Shown here: piece after piece, positions 48,672-60,338 of the stretch
How the letters are laid out: each line of letters opens with the position of its first letter
Numbering within the stretch: position 1 is the first letter of the stretch
Assembly: GCF_000299895.1 (NCBI RefSeq)
Contig: NZ_AMRG01000002.1
Coordinates: forward strand, 124,001-188,000
Source: Idiomarina xiamenensis 10-D-4
GTDB lineage: Bacteria > Pseudomonadota > Gammaproteobacteria > Enterobacterales > Alteromonadaceae
Reading direction: 5' to 3'
DNA: 64,000 bases
The notes under the pieces: generated by a model
Database searches by the model: none
The model's input: the letters and a program-made list of their open reading frames with translations, nothing else
What the model was told of the DNA's origin: nothing
Translations under genes and position numbers: made by a program

Positions 48672-49148
48672 TTATCGTGGTTGGTTTAACGCTTCCACGA
48701 TTTCGATGCGCGCAGACTTAACCAAGTCACTGCTTTTTAGTTGTTCGACTAACGCGGTTAAATCGGTGTTAGCTGGCGCAGACAGCACGGCTAAGCCAAC
48801 ACGAGATTCTTGGTTAACAACGCTCAAGCCAAACTGTTGAGCAATTTTGCCAACATTTACGCCATCATTAGTTAATACCGTAACGTTACCACTGACTGTT
48901 CCTAGCTCACGGGTGACTTCATTAAATACACGAGCTCCACTAGTCAACGCATCGTTTTTTGCAACACCATTAGCTAAACGGTAGTTTTTGTAAACACGTT
49001 GTTTAGCGACGCCTTGGGGCAGTTTTTTAGCTTCAGCCACAACTTGTTTATGGTCTAGCTGCTTTTTGTCAATCGATTGTTGCGCGTTAGCCATATTAAC
49101 AGACAAGGCTGCAACAGCGGCTAAGCTCATCACTTTAGTAAATTTCAT
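48672..49148 (-). CDS. Probable external chaperone/propeptide for the adjacent kexin-like protease
   Basis: A 158-residue protein with a signal peptide (about 1-22, MKFTKVMSLAAVAALSVNMA ending in NA-Q). The C-terminal third, VGLAVLSAPANTDLTALVEQ and LKSSDLVKSARIEIV, has the beta-alpha-beta pattern of subtilisin I9 propeptides and ends in a flexible NQPR tail. It begins 23 bp after the protease gene on the same strand. In Aeromonas sobria the kexin-like protease ASP needs a downstream-encoded chaperone, ORF2, of about this size; the layout here is the same. Homology to ORF2 itself is inferred from context and size. Confidence 0.65.
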   Translation of the reverse strand: MKFTKVMSLAAVAALSVNMANAQQSIDKKQLDHKQVVAEAKKLPQGVAKQRVYKNYRLANGVAKNDALTSGARVFNEVTRELGTVSGNVTVLTNDGVNVGKIAQQFGLSVVNQESRVGLAVLSAPANTDLTALVEQLKSSDLVKSARIEIVEALNQPR

Positions 49149-49171
49149 TATGAATCACCTATTCTTTTAAA

Positions 49172-51463
49172 TTAATGACCAAACACACGAACGTTAACTT
49201 GTTGAAGTACACTGTTAACTCGATTGTTCAAGAACAAACCATCATAGTCATTGCCGTTAGTATCAAGCACTTTCACGGTCCACGTGCCTGCAGCGGATTC
49301 ACCATAGAAGGCGTTTGATAGAATAGGACTGCTAGGATGATAAACATCGTCAAGCTCACCACCTAACGCACCAATACCTATAGAACCTAAGCCCGTGCGA
49401 GATGTTGCAATAACAGAACGAGTACCAGCTGGCGATGTGACTTCAATTGCAATATCTGATGCGGCGGTGGTACCTACAATATTTTCATCATAGGCTTCTG
49501 CCATATCAGGATTTTTGATTAAGAACGAAAACTGAATGCCTTCAATCGAAATCGCATCGGTTACCTCGATCTCAACTTCCGCACCAGTAGCGCTGTTATC
49601 TGGGATTTCGATACCCGGGCTTAAATCGTTGACCTGCCAATCGGTCTCGATCAAATCAGGAAGTTCAACACCCTCTTTCGCTAAAGCGACTGCTGCTCCG
49701 GCATCTGGGCGACCATAACCAAAGAGGTTATTAAATGAGTAACCAGCTGAGTTCTCTACCCAACCGGCGTGAGCTACGAACTCTCCATCAGGCAGTGTTA
49801 GGGTGACTACGGCATCGTCAGGAGAAACCTTACTTGCTGTTGCTGCCATAATATGCCGGATCTCACGCCACGTTAATTCTGGGTTTGCTGAAGCGATGAG
49901 GTTGGCAATACCTGAGGTGTTCGGTGCAGCGGATGAAGTACCATTGAATGTATTTGTATAATTACAGCTAGCGTTATGCTCCATGTTAGATTCGCCACCA
50001 GGCGCGTTGAATGGAAAAACGTTAGCGTAGAATTCGTACGCATCAATACCAAAGCTACCTAAGAAAGCGCCGTTGACGCTGGCGAAGCTATCAGCTCGAG
50101 ACCAACCGGCGTAGCCGCGTAAACAAGTGGTTTGGTCGGTCGTGATCATCGCAGGCTCGAAATCGCCGTATTCACCCGCAGGTGATGAAACCCAAAGGTT
50201 TGAGCCAGCAGTTGAATAACTAGTATGAGCACCGTCAGTATTGACTGCACCGATAGAAATCGAATAGAAACTCGCGTTACTGTAATCCCAGTTACCGTCC
50301 GTACAGCTTAGTAGAATAGCAGCAGACTGATCTTCTTGGATACCATCTTGTTGCAGTTCACATAACGCACTTGATATCGGATAGTTTCCGCTGCCATCAA
50401 AATCATTACCATTAGCTTTAATGTTTAAAGCGCCCTTACCATTTCGCAAGAACTTGGTTGGATAACTAATGATTGTTTCATCAATTTCAGTGACATCAAA
50501 CAAAACTGGTGCGCTAAAACCGTAACTACGGTTAAAAGTAACGACATTATCTGAATCTGTAATCCCAGAACCAGGCATACCGTATACAATCATGTTATTA
50601 CGGTCAGTTTGAGTAGTACTATCTCCTAGGTAGTTCATCCCAATCAGTTTAGCATTTGGTGAAACCCCTCGACCACCCAGACCATTCCAGCCTTCGGCAG
50701 CGATCAGACCAGAAACCGATGTGCCATGGTCGCCACCAGTACCGGTAGCGGTCGGATCGGTTCGATCTGCGGCACTCGCAATAAAGTTGATAGAACGACC
50801 CGGCAATACATTATTCTTCAGGTCTTCGTGAGCAATCGCTAAGCCTGAATCGGCTACTACGGAAATCGTACCTTGTCCGGTCGCGCCTTGCGCATAGGCC
50901 TCCATAACATTGAGGTCTTCACCCGGAACAAGAATGCTCGGATCGGCTTTATAAAATTCGGCTGCTTCTTCTTCGGTCATCGAGCCTTGAGCTACGCGTA
51001 AATCTCTATAGGCTTGAAACGCTGACTCTGCCATAGCAAACGCTCGCTGTCCGGTATTACGCAAATGCCATTGTTGAGAAGCCAACGGGTCGCCCTGCAC
51101 AGCCTCAATATTGACAGTAGTTGAAGTACTCAGTTCACCGTCACTAACTATAATTTGAATTTGCGCAGCATCATCAGTGATCGGCGTGTAAACAAAGCGG
51201 CCATTATTGTCGATTGTCACAGTACCTGGCACTTCTCCATCTTCAGGTACCATTACTTCAGCGCTATATGTGAGGCTATCACCATTTGGATCGGTCGCAG
51301 AAACCTGTCCCTCAACAGGGACCCATTGTTGAGCTTGGGCGACATTTACGTCTGCGCTATCAAATTCTGGTGCATAGTTATCATCATCGCTTCCACCACA
51401 ACCAGCAAGTACTGCGATGATTGCGCTAGATAACAGGCCAAGCTTTAGTTGCTTTTTATTCAT
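49172..51463 (-). CDS. Kexin-like subtilase with P domain, predicted lipoprotein
   Basis: A 763-residue protein. Lipobox VLAGC at about 18-22, an acidic linker, one cadherin/Ig-like domain (about 31-122, ATDPNGDSLTYSAEV), then an S8 protease domain opening DPLASQQWHLRNTG as in kexins. Catalytic residues: Asp205 in VVADSGLAIAHEDL, His246 in GGDHGTSVSG, Asn311 in TFNRSYGF, Ser510 in FNGTSSAAPNTSG. A proprotein-convertase P domain (about 625-763, IEGIQFSFLIKN; SAAGTWTVKVLDTNGND) closes it. No internal I9 propeptide is seen. It should be attached to the outer membrane. GAGG precedes the ATG. Co-transcribed with the next gene. Confidence 0.88.
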   Translation of the reverse strand: MNKKQLKLGLLSSAIIAVLAGCGGSDDDNYAPEFDSADVNVAQAQQWVPVEGQVSATDPNGDSLTYSAEVMVPEDGEVPGTVTIDNNGRFVYTPITDDAAQIQIIVSDGELSTSTTVNIEAVQGDPLASQQWHLRNTGQRAFAMAESAFQAYRDLRVAQGSMTEEEAAEFYKADPSILVPGEDLNVMEAYAQGATGQGTISVVADSGLAIAHEDLKNNVLPGRSINFIASAADRTDPTATGTGGDHGTSVSGLIAAEGWNGLGGRGVSPNAKLIGMNYLGDSTTQTDRNNMIVYGMPGSGITDSDNVVTFNRSYGFSAPVLFDVTEIDETIISYPTKFLRNGKGALNIKANGNDFDGSGNYPISSALCELQQDGIQEDQSAAILLSCTDGNWDYSNASFYSISIGAVNTDGAHTSYSTAGSNLWVSSPAGEYGDFEPAMITTDQTTCLRGYAGWSRADSFASVNGAFLGSFGIDAYEFYANVFPFNAPGGESNMEHNASCNYTNTFNGTSSAAPNTSGIANLIASANPELTWREIRHIMAATASKVSPDDAVVTLTLPDGEFVAHAGWVENSAGYSFNNLFGYGRPDAGAAVALAKEGVELPDLIETDWQVNDLSPGIEIPDNSATGAEVEIEVTDAISIEGIQFSFLIKNPDMAEAYDENIVGTTAASDIAIEVTSPAGTRSVIATSRTGLGSIGIGALGGELDDVYHPSSPILSNAFYGESAAGTWTVKVLDTNGNDYDGLFLNNRVNSVLQQVNVRVFGH

Positions 51464-51649
51464 TTTAACCTCGTTATTGTTATATAGTGACTTAGTTATC
51501 AGATAGATAACTGTTGTCGCATCCCTGGTTTGTTACTTATGCAACAGCAGTAGCATAACCTTATACATTCGAATGTTAAATACATGTAGTGATATTGTTT
51601 ATAAAATTAACAAAAAATTTTAACCGTATGTGAACATTAAGGAACAGCA

Positions 51650-51964
51650 ATGGCTTGGTTGTATTTGATCGCGGCAGGATTATTCGAAATCGGTTGGCCA
51701 CTAGGCTTAAAGTTTGCGCAGCAAGACAATTATCGTTTAGCAGGCATTAGCACTGCCGTGGTTTGCATGGCGATCAGTGGTTACCTGTTATTTTTAGCTC
51801 AACGACAAATTCCGATAGGCACCGCCTATGCGGTATGGACAGGTATTGGTGCCGCTGGCACATTTTTAGTCGGTGTGTTGTTCTTTGGCGACAGTAGCAG
51901 TCTGATTAAGTATTTCGGTGTAGCGTTGATTATTGCCGGCGTTATCGCGTTAAAAGTCGGTTAA
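51650..51964 (+). CDS. sugE: Gdx/SugE-type small multidrug resistance transporter
   Basis: A 104-residue four-helix protein. The active-site glutamate is in AAGLFEIGWPLGLKF near residue 13, and GTAYAVWTGIGAAGTFLVG is the family hallmark. The W-P-x-G-L-K text places it with SugE/Gdx guanidinium exporters rather than EmrE. It works as an antiparallel dimer in the inner membrane. AAGGAA precedes the ATG. No guanidine riboswitch was found in the 186 bp upstream. Confidence 0.9.
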   Translation: MAWLYLIAAGLFEIGWPLGLKFAQQDNYRLAGISTAVVCMAISGYLLFLAQRQIPIGTAYAVWTGIGAAGTFLVGVLFFGDSSSLIKYFGVALIIAGVIALKVG

Positions 51965-51972
51965 CTAAAAAT

Positions 51973-52021
51973 GGTGATCGGGTCATAAAATAGATCAAAT
52001 CGATACCCGATCACCCTATTC
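51973..52021. terminator. Hairpin between sugE and copA
   Basis: GGTGATCGGGT (51973-51983) and ACCCGATCACC (52005-52015) form a perfect 11-bp stem around a 21-nt loop, followed after 6 nt by TTTTT. Likely ends sugE; it also lies just past the copA stop. Confidence 0.7.
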
Positions 52022-52054
52022 CTTTTTCGACAAGCTTATTTGACCCTCGTTAAC

Positions 52055-54529
52055 TCAGCGTCCATAGCGTTTAAGCCGCAAGGCATTGAGCAACACAAAG
52101 ATACTAGAAAATGCCATCGCGCCTGCAGCAAAAATTGGCGACAATAAAATTCCCCACCACGGATATAACACCCCTGCTGCTATCGGCATCAGGCTCGCGT
52201 TATAGGCGAAAGCCCAAAATAAGTTTTGTTGAATGTTGCGCAAGGTCGCGCGACTGATACCAAACGCCTTAACCACGCTGGTCAGTTGCGCATTCATCAA
52301 CACCACATCGGCTGATTCGATGGCGACGTCGGTACCACTGCCAATGGCCACACCAACATCGGCGGCGGCCAGCGCCGGCGCATCGTTTATTCCATCACCG
52401 ACAAACGCGACCTGACCGTATTGCTGCCGTAATTGCTTAATCGCCTCGACCTTTCCATCCGGCATGACGTCGGCAATCACTTGATCTATATGTAACTGGC
52501 GAGCGATAGCTTCGGCGGTTGCTTGATTATCACCGCTGATCATCGCCACTTTTTTCCCCTGTTGATGCAACTCATCGACAGCCACTTTGGCGCTATCACG
52601 TAATTGGTCAGCGACTGCCAATAGCGCCACTAAACCTTGTTGATTGGCAACAAAAATGACGCTCGCTGCCGCCTCGGTATAACGCTGTAGTGCTTTGTCG
52701 GCGGCGTCCAGATTGATCTGTTGCTGTTGCATAAAACGCTTTGCACCGACCCATAAGGGTTGGCCTGCTACTGTTGCACTGACCCCTAGCCCTGCATGTG
52801 CTTGAAACTGCTCAACGGCGGGCAACTCAACAGATCGTTGCTGTGCTGCTTGCACGATAGCTTGGGCTAATGGGTGTTCAGACTGGGTCTCTAGCGCCGC
52901 TACCGTCGCCAGTACTGTTTCTTCACTGCTGAAACTGGCGTTATCGAATAAACTAATGTGCTGTAACGTCGGTTTGCCCTCGGTTAATGTACCGGTTTTA
53001 TCAAACGCCACTACCTGACAGTCTTTTAGAGACTGTAACGCGTCGCCTTGTCGAAACAAAATACTCAGTTGCGCGGCACGACCACTGCCGACCATGATTG
53101 ACACGGGAGTCGCTAAGCCCATCGCGCATGGGCAGGCAATCACTAACACCGCAACCGCATTAATCAAACCTAGGGTTACCGAATCGTCTTGCCCCAACCA
53201 AAACCACAGTACTGCGGTTAGTGTCGCTAAACCAATAACCACTGGGACAAATACCGCTGTCACTCGATTGACTAACGACTGTACGGGTAACCGCGTGCCC
53301 TGCGCTTGTTCAACTAAACGAATGATCTGAGCCAATTGGCTGTGCTCACCCACATCGGTCACGCGTACGCGCAAGCTGCCCTGTTTGTTGATGGTACCGC
53401 CGACCACCTTATCGCCCTCACCGACTTTCACTGGCTCAGGTTCACCGGTCAACATGGCTTGATCGATATAAGACTCGCCACTCAGCACTTCTCCGTCGCA
53501 AGCGATGCGCTCACCGGGTTTAACCAACACAATATCGCCAGCTTGCAGCTGTTCAATGGCAACTTCTTTAAGCTGCCCCTGAGCGTCCTCAACACGCGCC
53601 TGTTTGGCTTGCAAGTTAAGTAAGTTTTCAATCGCCTCGCCGGTACGGCCTTTAGCGCGCGCCTCTAAATAACGGCCTAATAAAATCAGGGTAATGATGG
53701 CGGCGGCGGCTTCAAAATAGACGTGTTGAGCCTGCGCAGGGATAGCGCTCGGTACGACCAAGACTGCCATCGAGAACAGCCAGGCCGCACTAGCACCTAA
53801 AGCAACCAACGCGTTCATATCGGGATGGCCACGTAGCAAGCCGGGTAGACCTAAACTAAAAAATTGACGGCCGGGCCAGACCATGACTAAGGTCGTCAAT
53901 AACGCCTGTGCGGTCCAGATCACGGTTTTATCGAAGACGCTATATAACCAGTGATGTAACGCTGGGATCAGGTGTCCGCCCATTTCCACGGTGAATACCG
54001 GCAAAGTCAGCAACAAGGCGATTAAAAATTGTCGTTTTAAACGTCGTTGTTGTTGTGCTTGTTGTTGCTGCGGGTCGTTGTGTTGGTTTGCGTCGCGTTG
54101 ACGAGCTTGATAGCCAACCTGTTTTACTGCACTAAGCAGGTCAGCGGTAGCCACCACTTGTTGATAGCCGGTCACCTCTGCACGTTCACTGGCTAAATTA
54201 ACTTGCGCATCGGTCACGCCCGCGACCTGCTTTAATGCTCGCTCGACTTGCCCGACACAGGAGGCACAATGCATCCCCTCGATGTCCAGCGACCAATGCT
54301 GTTGCTGCGCGGGATAGCCTGCCTGTGCTAGCGCCTGCGTTGCGCGCTGGACGAGTTCTGCGATTGTTGTGGCGGCGCTTTGCTCTATCTGAATGTCGGC
54401 GCTGGCGTTTGCCAAGTTGACTTGTGCACTGTGAATACCGTCAACACTGGCCAGCGCTTGCTCGGCGCGGCGCACGCAAGATCCGCAATTAACTCCTTGT
54501 AAGCGTAAACTAATCGTGGTTGTCATCAT
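52055..54529 (-). CDS. copA: Copper-exporting P-type ATPase CopA
   Basis: An 824-residue P1B-type ATPase. Two N-terminal HMA domains carry GVNCGSCV and GMHCASCV; then membrane helices, the A-domain loop MLTGEPEPV, the copper channel motif VIACPCAMGLA, the phosphorylation site FDKTGTLTEGK, SEHPLA and GDGINDAPALA. Two ATGs open the gene, with AGGA at 5-8 bp. It expels Cu(I) from the cytoplasm. A CueR-type promoter lies 76 bp upstream, directly after cueR. Confidence 0.96.
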   Translation of the reverse strand: MMTTTISLRLQGVNCGSCVRRAEQALASVDGIHSAQVNLANASADIQIEQSAATTIAELVQRATQALAQAGYPAQQQHWSLDIEGMHCASCVGQVERALKQVAGVTDAQVNLASERAEVTGYQQVVATADLLSAVKQVGYQARQRDANQHNDPQQQQAQQQRRLKRQFLIALLLTLPVFTVEMGGHLIPALHHWLYSVFDKTVIWTAQALLTTLVMVWPGRQFFSLGLPGLLRGHPDMNALVALGASAAWLFSMAVLVVPSAIPAQAQHVYFEAAAAIITLILLGRYLEARAKGRTGEAIENLLNLQAKQARVEDAQGQLKEVAIEQLQAGDIVLVKPGERIACDGEVLSGESYIDQAMLTGEPEPVKVGEGDKVVGGTINKQGSLRVRVTDVGEHSQLAQIIRLVEQAQGTRLPVQSLVNRVTAVFVPVVIGLATLTAVLWFWLGQDDSVTLGLINAVAVLVIACPCAMGLATPVSIMVGSGRAAQLSILFRQGDALQSLKDCQVVAFDKTGTLTEGKPTLQHISLFDNASFSSEETVLATVAALETQSEHPLAQAIVQAAQQRSVELPAVEQFQAHAGLGVSATVAGQPLWVGAKRFMQQQQINLDAADKALQRYTEAAASVIFVANQQGLVALLAVADQLRDSAKVAVDELHQQGKKVAMISGDNQATAEAIARQLHIDQVIADVMPDGKVEAIKQLRQQYGQVAFVGDGINDAPALAAADVGVAIGSGTDVAIESADVVLMNAQLTSVVKAFGISRATLRNIQQNLFWAFAYNASLMPIAAGVLYPWWGILLSPIFAAGAMAFSSIFVLLNALRLKRYGR

Positions 54530-54604
54530 ACTGTCCTATTTTCCAGTATTCATACTCTCAAATATGCAGCGATTTTTATGTAAGACCACTGCTGAAGTGA
54601 GCAC

Positions 54605-54635
54605 AGTATGAACCTTAACCTTATGTCAAGGTCAA
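54605..54635 (-). promoter_or_regulatory. CueR-controlled copA promoter with 19-bp spacer
   Basis: On the minus strand TTGACC (-35, 54635-54630) and CATACT (-10, 54610-54605) are 19 bp apart, the overlong spacing that MerR-family activators correct. The spacer carries the dyad ACCTTGAC...GTTAAGGT, as in E. coli copA. Confidence 0.88.
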
Positions 54636-54644
54636 GCGCCAGAC

Positions 54645-55043
54645 TTAATCTTCGTCAGCGGCTTGCAACGAAGCTAAAATACTGCAATGTGGATCATCGC
54701 TACCCGGGCAGGCAGCAATCAATTCATGCAAAGTGCGGCGCATTTGTTGAAGCGCTACCAACTGTTGTTCGACCTCAAGCAAATGTTGTTGAGCAACCAC
54801 TTTAACTTCACGACTGGCACGATGTGGGTCGCGCCAAAGGCTGACTAATTGACCGATTTGTTTTAGCGAGAAGCCTAGCTGTCGCGCACTAGCAATAAAG
54901 CTCAACTGCGCCACATCGGTTTCATTAAACACCCGGTAACCACTTTGCGCGTTACGCTGAGGATTGAATAAGCCTTGTTTTTCATAATGCCGAATCATTT
55001 TCGCGCTCAAACCGGTGCGTTCAGCGACTTCGCCGATATTCAT
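54645..55043 (-). CDS. cueR: Copper efflux regulator CueR (MerR family)
   Basis: A 132-residue MerR regulator: MNIGEVAERTGLSAKMIRHY winged helix, the GYRVFNETDVAQL segment, a long dimerisation helix, and the metal loop CPGSDDPHC with the two cysteines that bind Cu(I) near residues 113 and 121. The 7-residue gap between the cysteines is the CueR/copper type. It is encoded just upstream of copA on the same strand and should control both. Confidence 0.94.
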   Translation of the reverse strand: MNIGEVAERTGLSAKMIRHYEKQGLFNPQRNAQSGYRVFNETDVAQLSFIASARQLGFSLKQIGQLVSLWRDPHRASREVKVVAQQHLLEVEQQLVALQQMRRTLHELIAACPGSDDPHCSILASLQAADED

Positions 55044-55053
55044 CTTAGCCTCC

Positions 55054-55081
55054 GATAAAAAAAGGCGCCTTGCGGCGCCTT
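55054..55081 (-). terminator. Terminator between icd and cueR
   Basis: AAGGCGCC (55062-55069) pairs with GGCGCCTT (55074-55081); on the minus strand it is followed by a T run, so it ends the icd transcript. Confidence 0.85.
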
Positions 55082-55098
55082 CGTCATTATGGTGCAGT

Positions 55099-57378
<2,280 letters not shown>

Positions 57379-57424
57379 CTATTATAACAAACTGCAAGCT
57401 AATCGCCCACATTCAAGCTGCACC

Positions 57425-57457
57425 AGAAAAAACGCCCCGGCAATGGTGCGAGGCGTT
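57425..57457 (-). terminator. Terminator of the chemoreceptor gene
   Basis: AACGCC (57431-57436) pairs with GGCGTT (57452-57457), extended by further pairs; on the minus strand TTTTTT follows. It lies between the chemoreceptor stop and the icd start. Confidence 0.75.
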
Positions 57458-57486
57458 GTGCGATAAACTGATCAACTCTGGGTGAG

Positions 57487-59127
57487 CTATTCGGTCTTAA
57501 AGCTCCCCGTCATTTCTGCTAGCTGTTCGCAGTTATTGCGCAGACGTTCACCAATCGCGGTAATTTTTCGCCCTGTACTGGTGTTAGTTTGTGACAAATC
57601 ATTAATACCGACAATACTCTCACTCAGTTCACCGGTCACGCGGCTTTGCTCATCGGTGGCGTTAGCGATTTGCAGGTTCATTGCCGAAATATTGGCCACG
57701 GCTTCCTGAATTTGACTAATCGCCGTTTCCGCTTCTAAGGTTTTACTGGTGGTACTGCCAGCGCGTTCACTGACGTCACCGACGATATGTCCGACTTCAC
57801 CAATCGCATTTTGAATACGTTCGATGATGTTGCTAATTTCATCGGTTGAGGTTTGTGTACGTGTAGCCAGCGTGCGTACCTCGTCGGCGACCACCGCAAA
57901 ACCACGCCCTGCTTCACCGGCTCCCCCCGCCTCAATAGCCGCGTTTAAGGCGAGCAAGTTGGTTTGTTCGGCAATTCCCACGATGACGCTGAGGATATTG
58001 CCAATTTTTTCCGAGCCATCTTCCAATAGTTGAAAGCGCTCTTTAGCGGTATCTAAACGCTGACTCAAACTTTCCATTTCGTTAGCGGCGTCGCGCACGA
58101 TGATCGCTGAGCGGCCGCTTTCCTCGTCGGCAAACTGCGCCGATTCGGCAGCTTGTCGGGCATGTTCCGCCACTTCTTGCGCCGAGCTGGACAGCTCGTT
58201 GACTGCGGTAGCAACCGATTCGCTATTGCTGGCGAGTTGCTCGGCAGTATCTTGCGAGGTGCGACTAAGGCTGTTCAGTTCGACCGCTGAGGTCTGCTCG
58301 GCGGCGGCGGCTTGCTGGACTTGTCGGATCAAGTCTTGAATTTTCACCACAAAATGATTGAAAGCTTGGCCTAGCTGGGCTAGTTCGGTGTGCCCGCGCT
58401 CGTCTAAACGTACAGTTAAATCGCCCTCACCCTGACCGATATCTCGCAACGCCGAAATGGTGTGATTTAACGGCAAGGTGATGCTACGAATAATCACCAA
58501 GAATAGTGCTAATAGTGGAATAGCCAGCAAGGTTGCAATACCCAGCAGCTTCCAAAACTCGCTCAGTAAACGATCGTTCATGTTGTCTTGGTATTTACCG
58601 GTGCCGATGATCCAAGGCCAGCCATCAACTCGCACAACGCGGGTTAATTTAGGCTGAATATCATTTTTATTCGCACCTTTTTGCCACTGGTATTCCACCG
58701 TTGCTCGGGGTTGTTTGACGACACCATCGACCATTTGCTGGAACAGTTTTACGCCATGGGGATCTTGTTGCTGTAATACATTTTTGCCGATCAGCTGCTT
58801 AGAAAAAGGATGCTGCAGCATCACCCCATCACGCGATAAGGTAAATAGATACTCATTATTTTCGTAACGCAAGCCGTCGATGGCCTGTAGTGCTTGTTGT
58901 TGCGCCTCTGCTTGCGTCAAGGCACCCTGTTCGACCTGACCTTGATATTCGTGAACAATGGTCACCGCCATATCATTAATCGCATCGAGCTTGCGTGCTT
59001 CATCGTCAACCAATAATGAATGCATCAAGAAAATCACGAACACCACCATCAACCCGGTACCGAAGGCAGCGATCAATAACAGGCCGATTAGCCGTTGTGT
59101 AATAGTCAGTCGATTTAAAAATCCCAT
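57487..59127 (-). CDS. Methyl-accepting chemotaxis protein with periplasmic Cache domain
   Basis: A 546-residue receptor. Membrane helix 1 (about 13-36), a single Cache (sCache_2-like) sensor (about 40-185, [31 protein letters not shown]), membrane helix 2 (about 190-212), HAMP ([16 protein letters not shown]), then the signalling domain. The hairpin tip reads [20 protein letters not shown] followed by [14 protein letters not shown]; most receptors have EAARAGEQGRGFAV, so the tip carries substitutions. The sensor type is often used for small organic acids; the ligand is not known. No che genes are nearby. Confidence 0.92.
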   Translation of the reverse strand: MGFLNRLTITQRLIGLLLIAAFGTGLMVVFVIFLMHSLLVDDEARKLDAINDMAVTIVHEYQGQVEQGALTQAEAQQQALQAIDGLRYENNEYLFTLSRDGVMLQHPFSKQLIGKNVLQQQDPHGVKLFQQMVDGVVKQPRATVEYQWQKGANKNDIQPKLTRVVRVDGWPWIIGTGKYQDNMNDRLLSEFWKLLGIATLLAIPLLALFLVIIRSITLPLNHTISALRDIGQGEGDLTVRLDERGHTELAQLGQAFNHFVVKIQDLIRQVQQAAAAEQTSAVELNSLSRTSQDTAEQLASNSESVATAVNELSSSAQEVAEHARQAAESAQFADEESGRSAIIVRDAANEMESLSQRLDTAKERFQLLEDGSEKIGNILSVIVGIAEQTNLLALNAAIEAGGAGEAGRGFAVVADEVRTLATRTQTSTDEISNIIERIQNAIGEVGHIVGDVSERAGSTTSKTLEAETAISQIQEAVANISAMNLQIANATDEQSRVTGELSESIVGINDLSQTNTSTGRKITAIGERLRNNCEQLAEMTGSFKTE

Positions 59128-59331
59128 GCAGGCACTCCTTTTGCGTCACCCCTATATCGACGATACCGCAAAGAGCTTTACAAAAAATTGATAAATCACG
59201 AATTTCTAGGAGCTAGATCAAAGTAAAGGCGATTGCAGCCAAAGGCGGATCAATAAAAGGTGATTTTATCGCTGTTCAGATAGCTTCACGGCCAGCCCAA
59301 GCTGGCTCACTTGAGCGGCCGTGCTTAGCCC

Positions 59332-60105
59332 TTAAAAGTGGTAACTAATTCCTAATACCGAAGTCAGTTCGCTACTGTCTTCAACCATTGGGCTGTCGCT
59401 AACGGTATCGTCGAGTTTGGTCCAACGACCCGACAAATACGTTTGCCAATGGGCATTAATACGCCACATTAACGACGCCCCAACGAAATATTGAGTGCTA
59501 CTGTCGACTTGATAAGCCGGTAATCCACTGCGGACTGATTCGGCGCCACTGATACCATAATAATACTGGTTAAAATCATCGCTTTGCCACGCCACACCGA
59601 TGCTAGGCGTTAACACCAGTTGCCGTTCAAGCAACTGCCAAGGGTATTCATAATTGACTTCGGCACGTTGGCCATGATGTTTGCCGCTAATATCGGTGCC
59701 TAATCTTGCGTTCAGTTGCCCCGCGGCTAATTCAAAGCGCATCGAGACGCCGGCTAAGGCGCTGAAATCGCGGTCTTGCAAACGTCGCATAGCGACATTA
59801 TCTGATTCATCAGCATCGTATTTTTCTGGCGCCACCGCCGCATAAACCGAAAACTGGTAACCGCGTTCTTGTAGTACGCGATAACCGACCATGGGCCCGC
59901 GCCAATAGAAGCGCTCGCCCTCGTAACTGATTAGCGGAAATGCGGTGGTTTGCGTATCTACGCCGACATAGGGTGACGGCGAACCGACGACGCCCAGTCC
60001 CACCGACCATGGTGAACTGGTAACTGGCTGTTGAGCAGAGGCTAGTGGCGTTGCTAGCGCGCTAATGACGGTTAAGCCAATGGGATACCACAAAAACTTA
60101 CCCAT
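59332..60105 (-). CDS. MipA/OmpV-family outer-membrane protein
   Basis: A 257-residue protein with a signal peptide (about 1-24, ending ASA-QQ). The mature start, WSVGLGVVGSPSPYVGVDTQ, followed by TTAFPLISYEGERFYWRGPMV, is the MipA/OmpV signature, and the chain ends GISYHF. E. coli MipA scaffolds murein synthases; OmpV-type members act as outer-membrane channels. A hairpin with CACGGCC/GGCCGTG arms (59287-59323) lies just after the stop but lacks a T run. Confidence 0.88.
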   Translation of the reverse strand: MGKFLWYPIGLTVISALATPLASAQQPVTSSPWSVGLGVVGSPSPYVGVDTQTTAFPLISYEGERFYWRGPMVGYRVLQERGYQFSVYAAVAPEKYDADESDNVAMRRLQDRDFSALAGVSMRFELAAGQLNARLGTDISGKHHGQRAEVNYEYPWQLLERQLVLTPSIGVAWQSDDFNQYYYGISGAESVRSGLPAYQVDSSTQYFVGASLMWRINAHWQTYLSGRWTKLDDTVSDSPMVEDSSELTSVLGISYHF

Positions 60106-60338
60106 GCGGCAGATCTCCTTGTCGATAGTTAAACAGGTTATAGATAGTTATTCGCCTGCACAAATATTTACTATTAAACAGCTAAAACGCAATAAATGCA
60201 GGTTCAGTTCAATATCACGTTTATCCGCTACTACGGTTAGTTGTGGTCACTATCAGCAAACTGGCTATATGTGACCTTTATCGCTAAGATGACGCTCTTT
60301 GAATCGTACCAATACGTTTGCTTGGAAAAACGCCACCG

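Noticed and set aside
51480-51649. Guanidine riboswitch ahead of the SugE/Gdx gene
   Set aside because: No paired ACGR-loop hairpins or ykkC-like core could be found.
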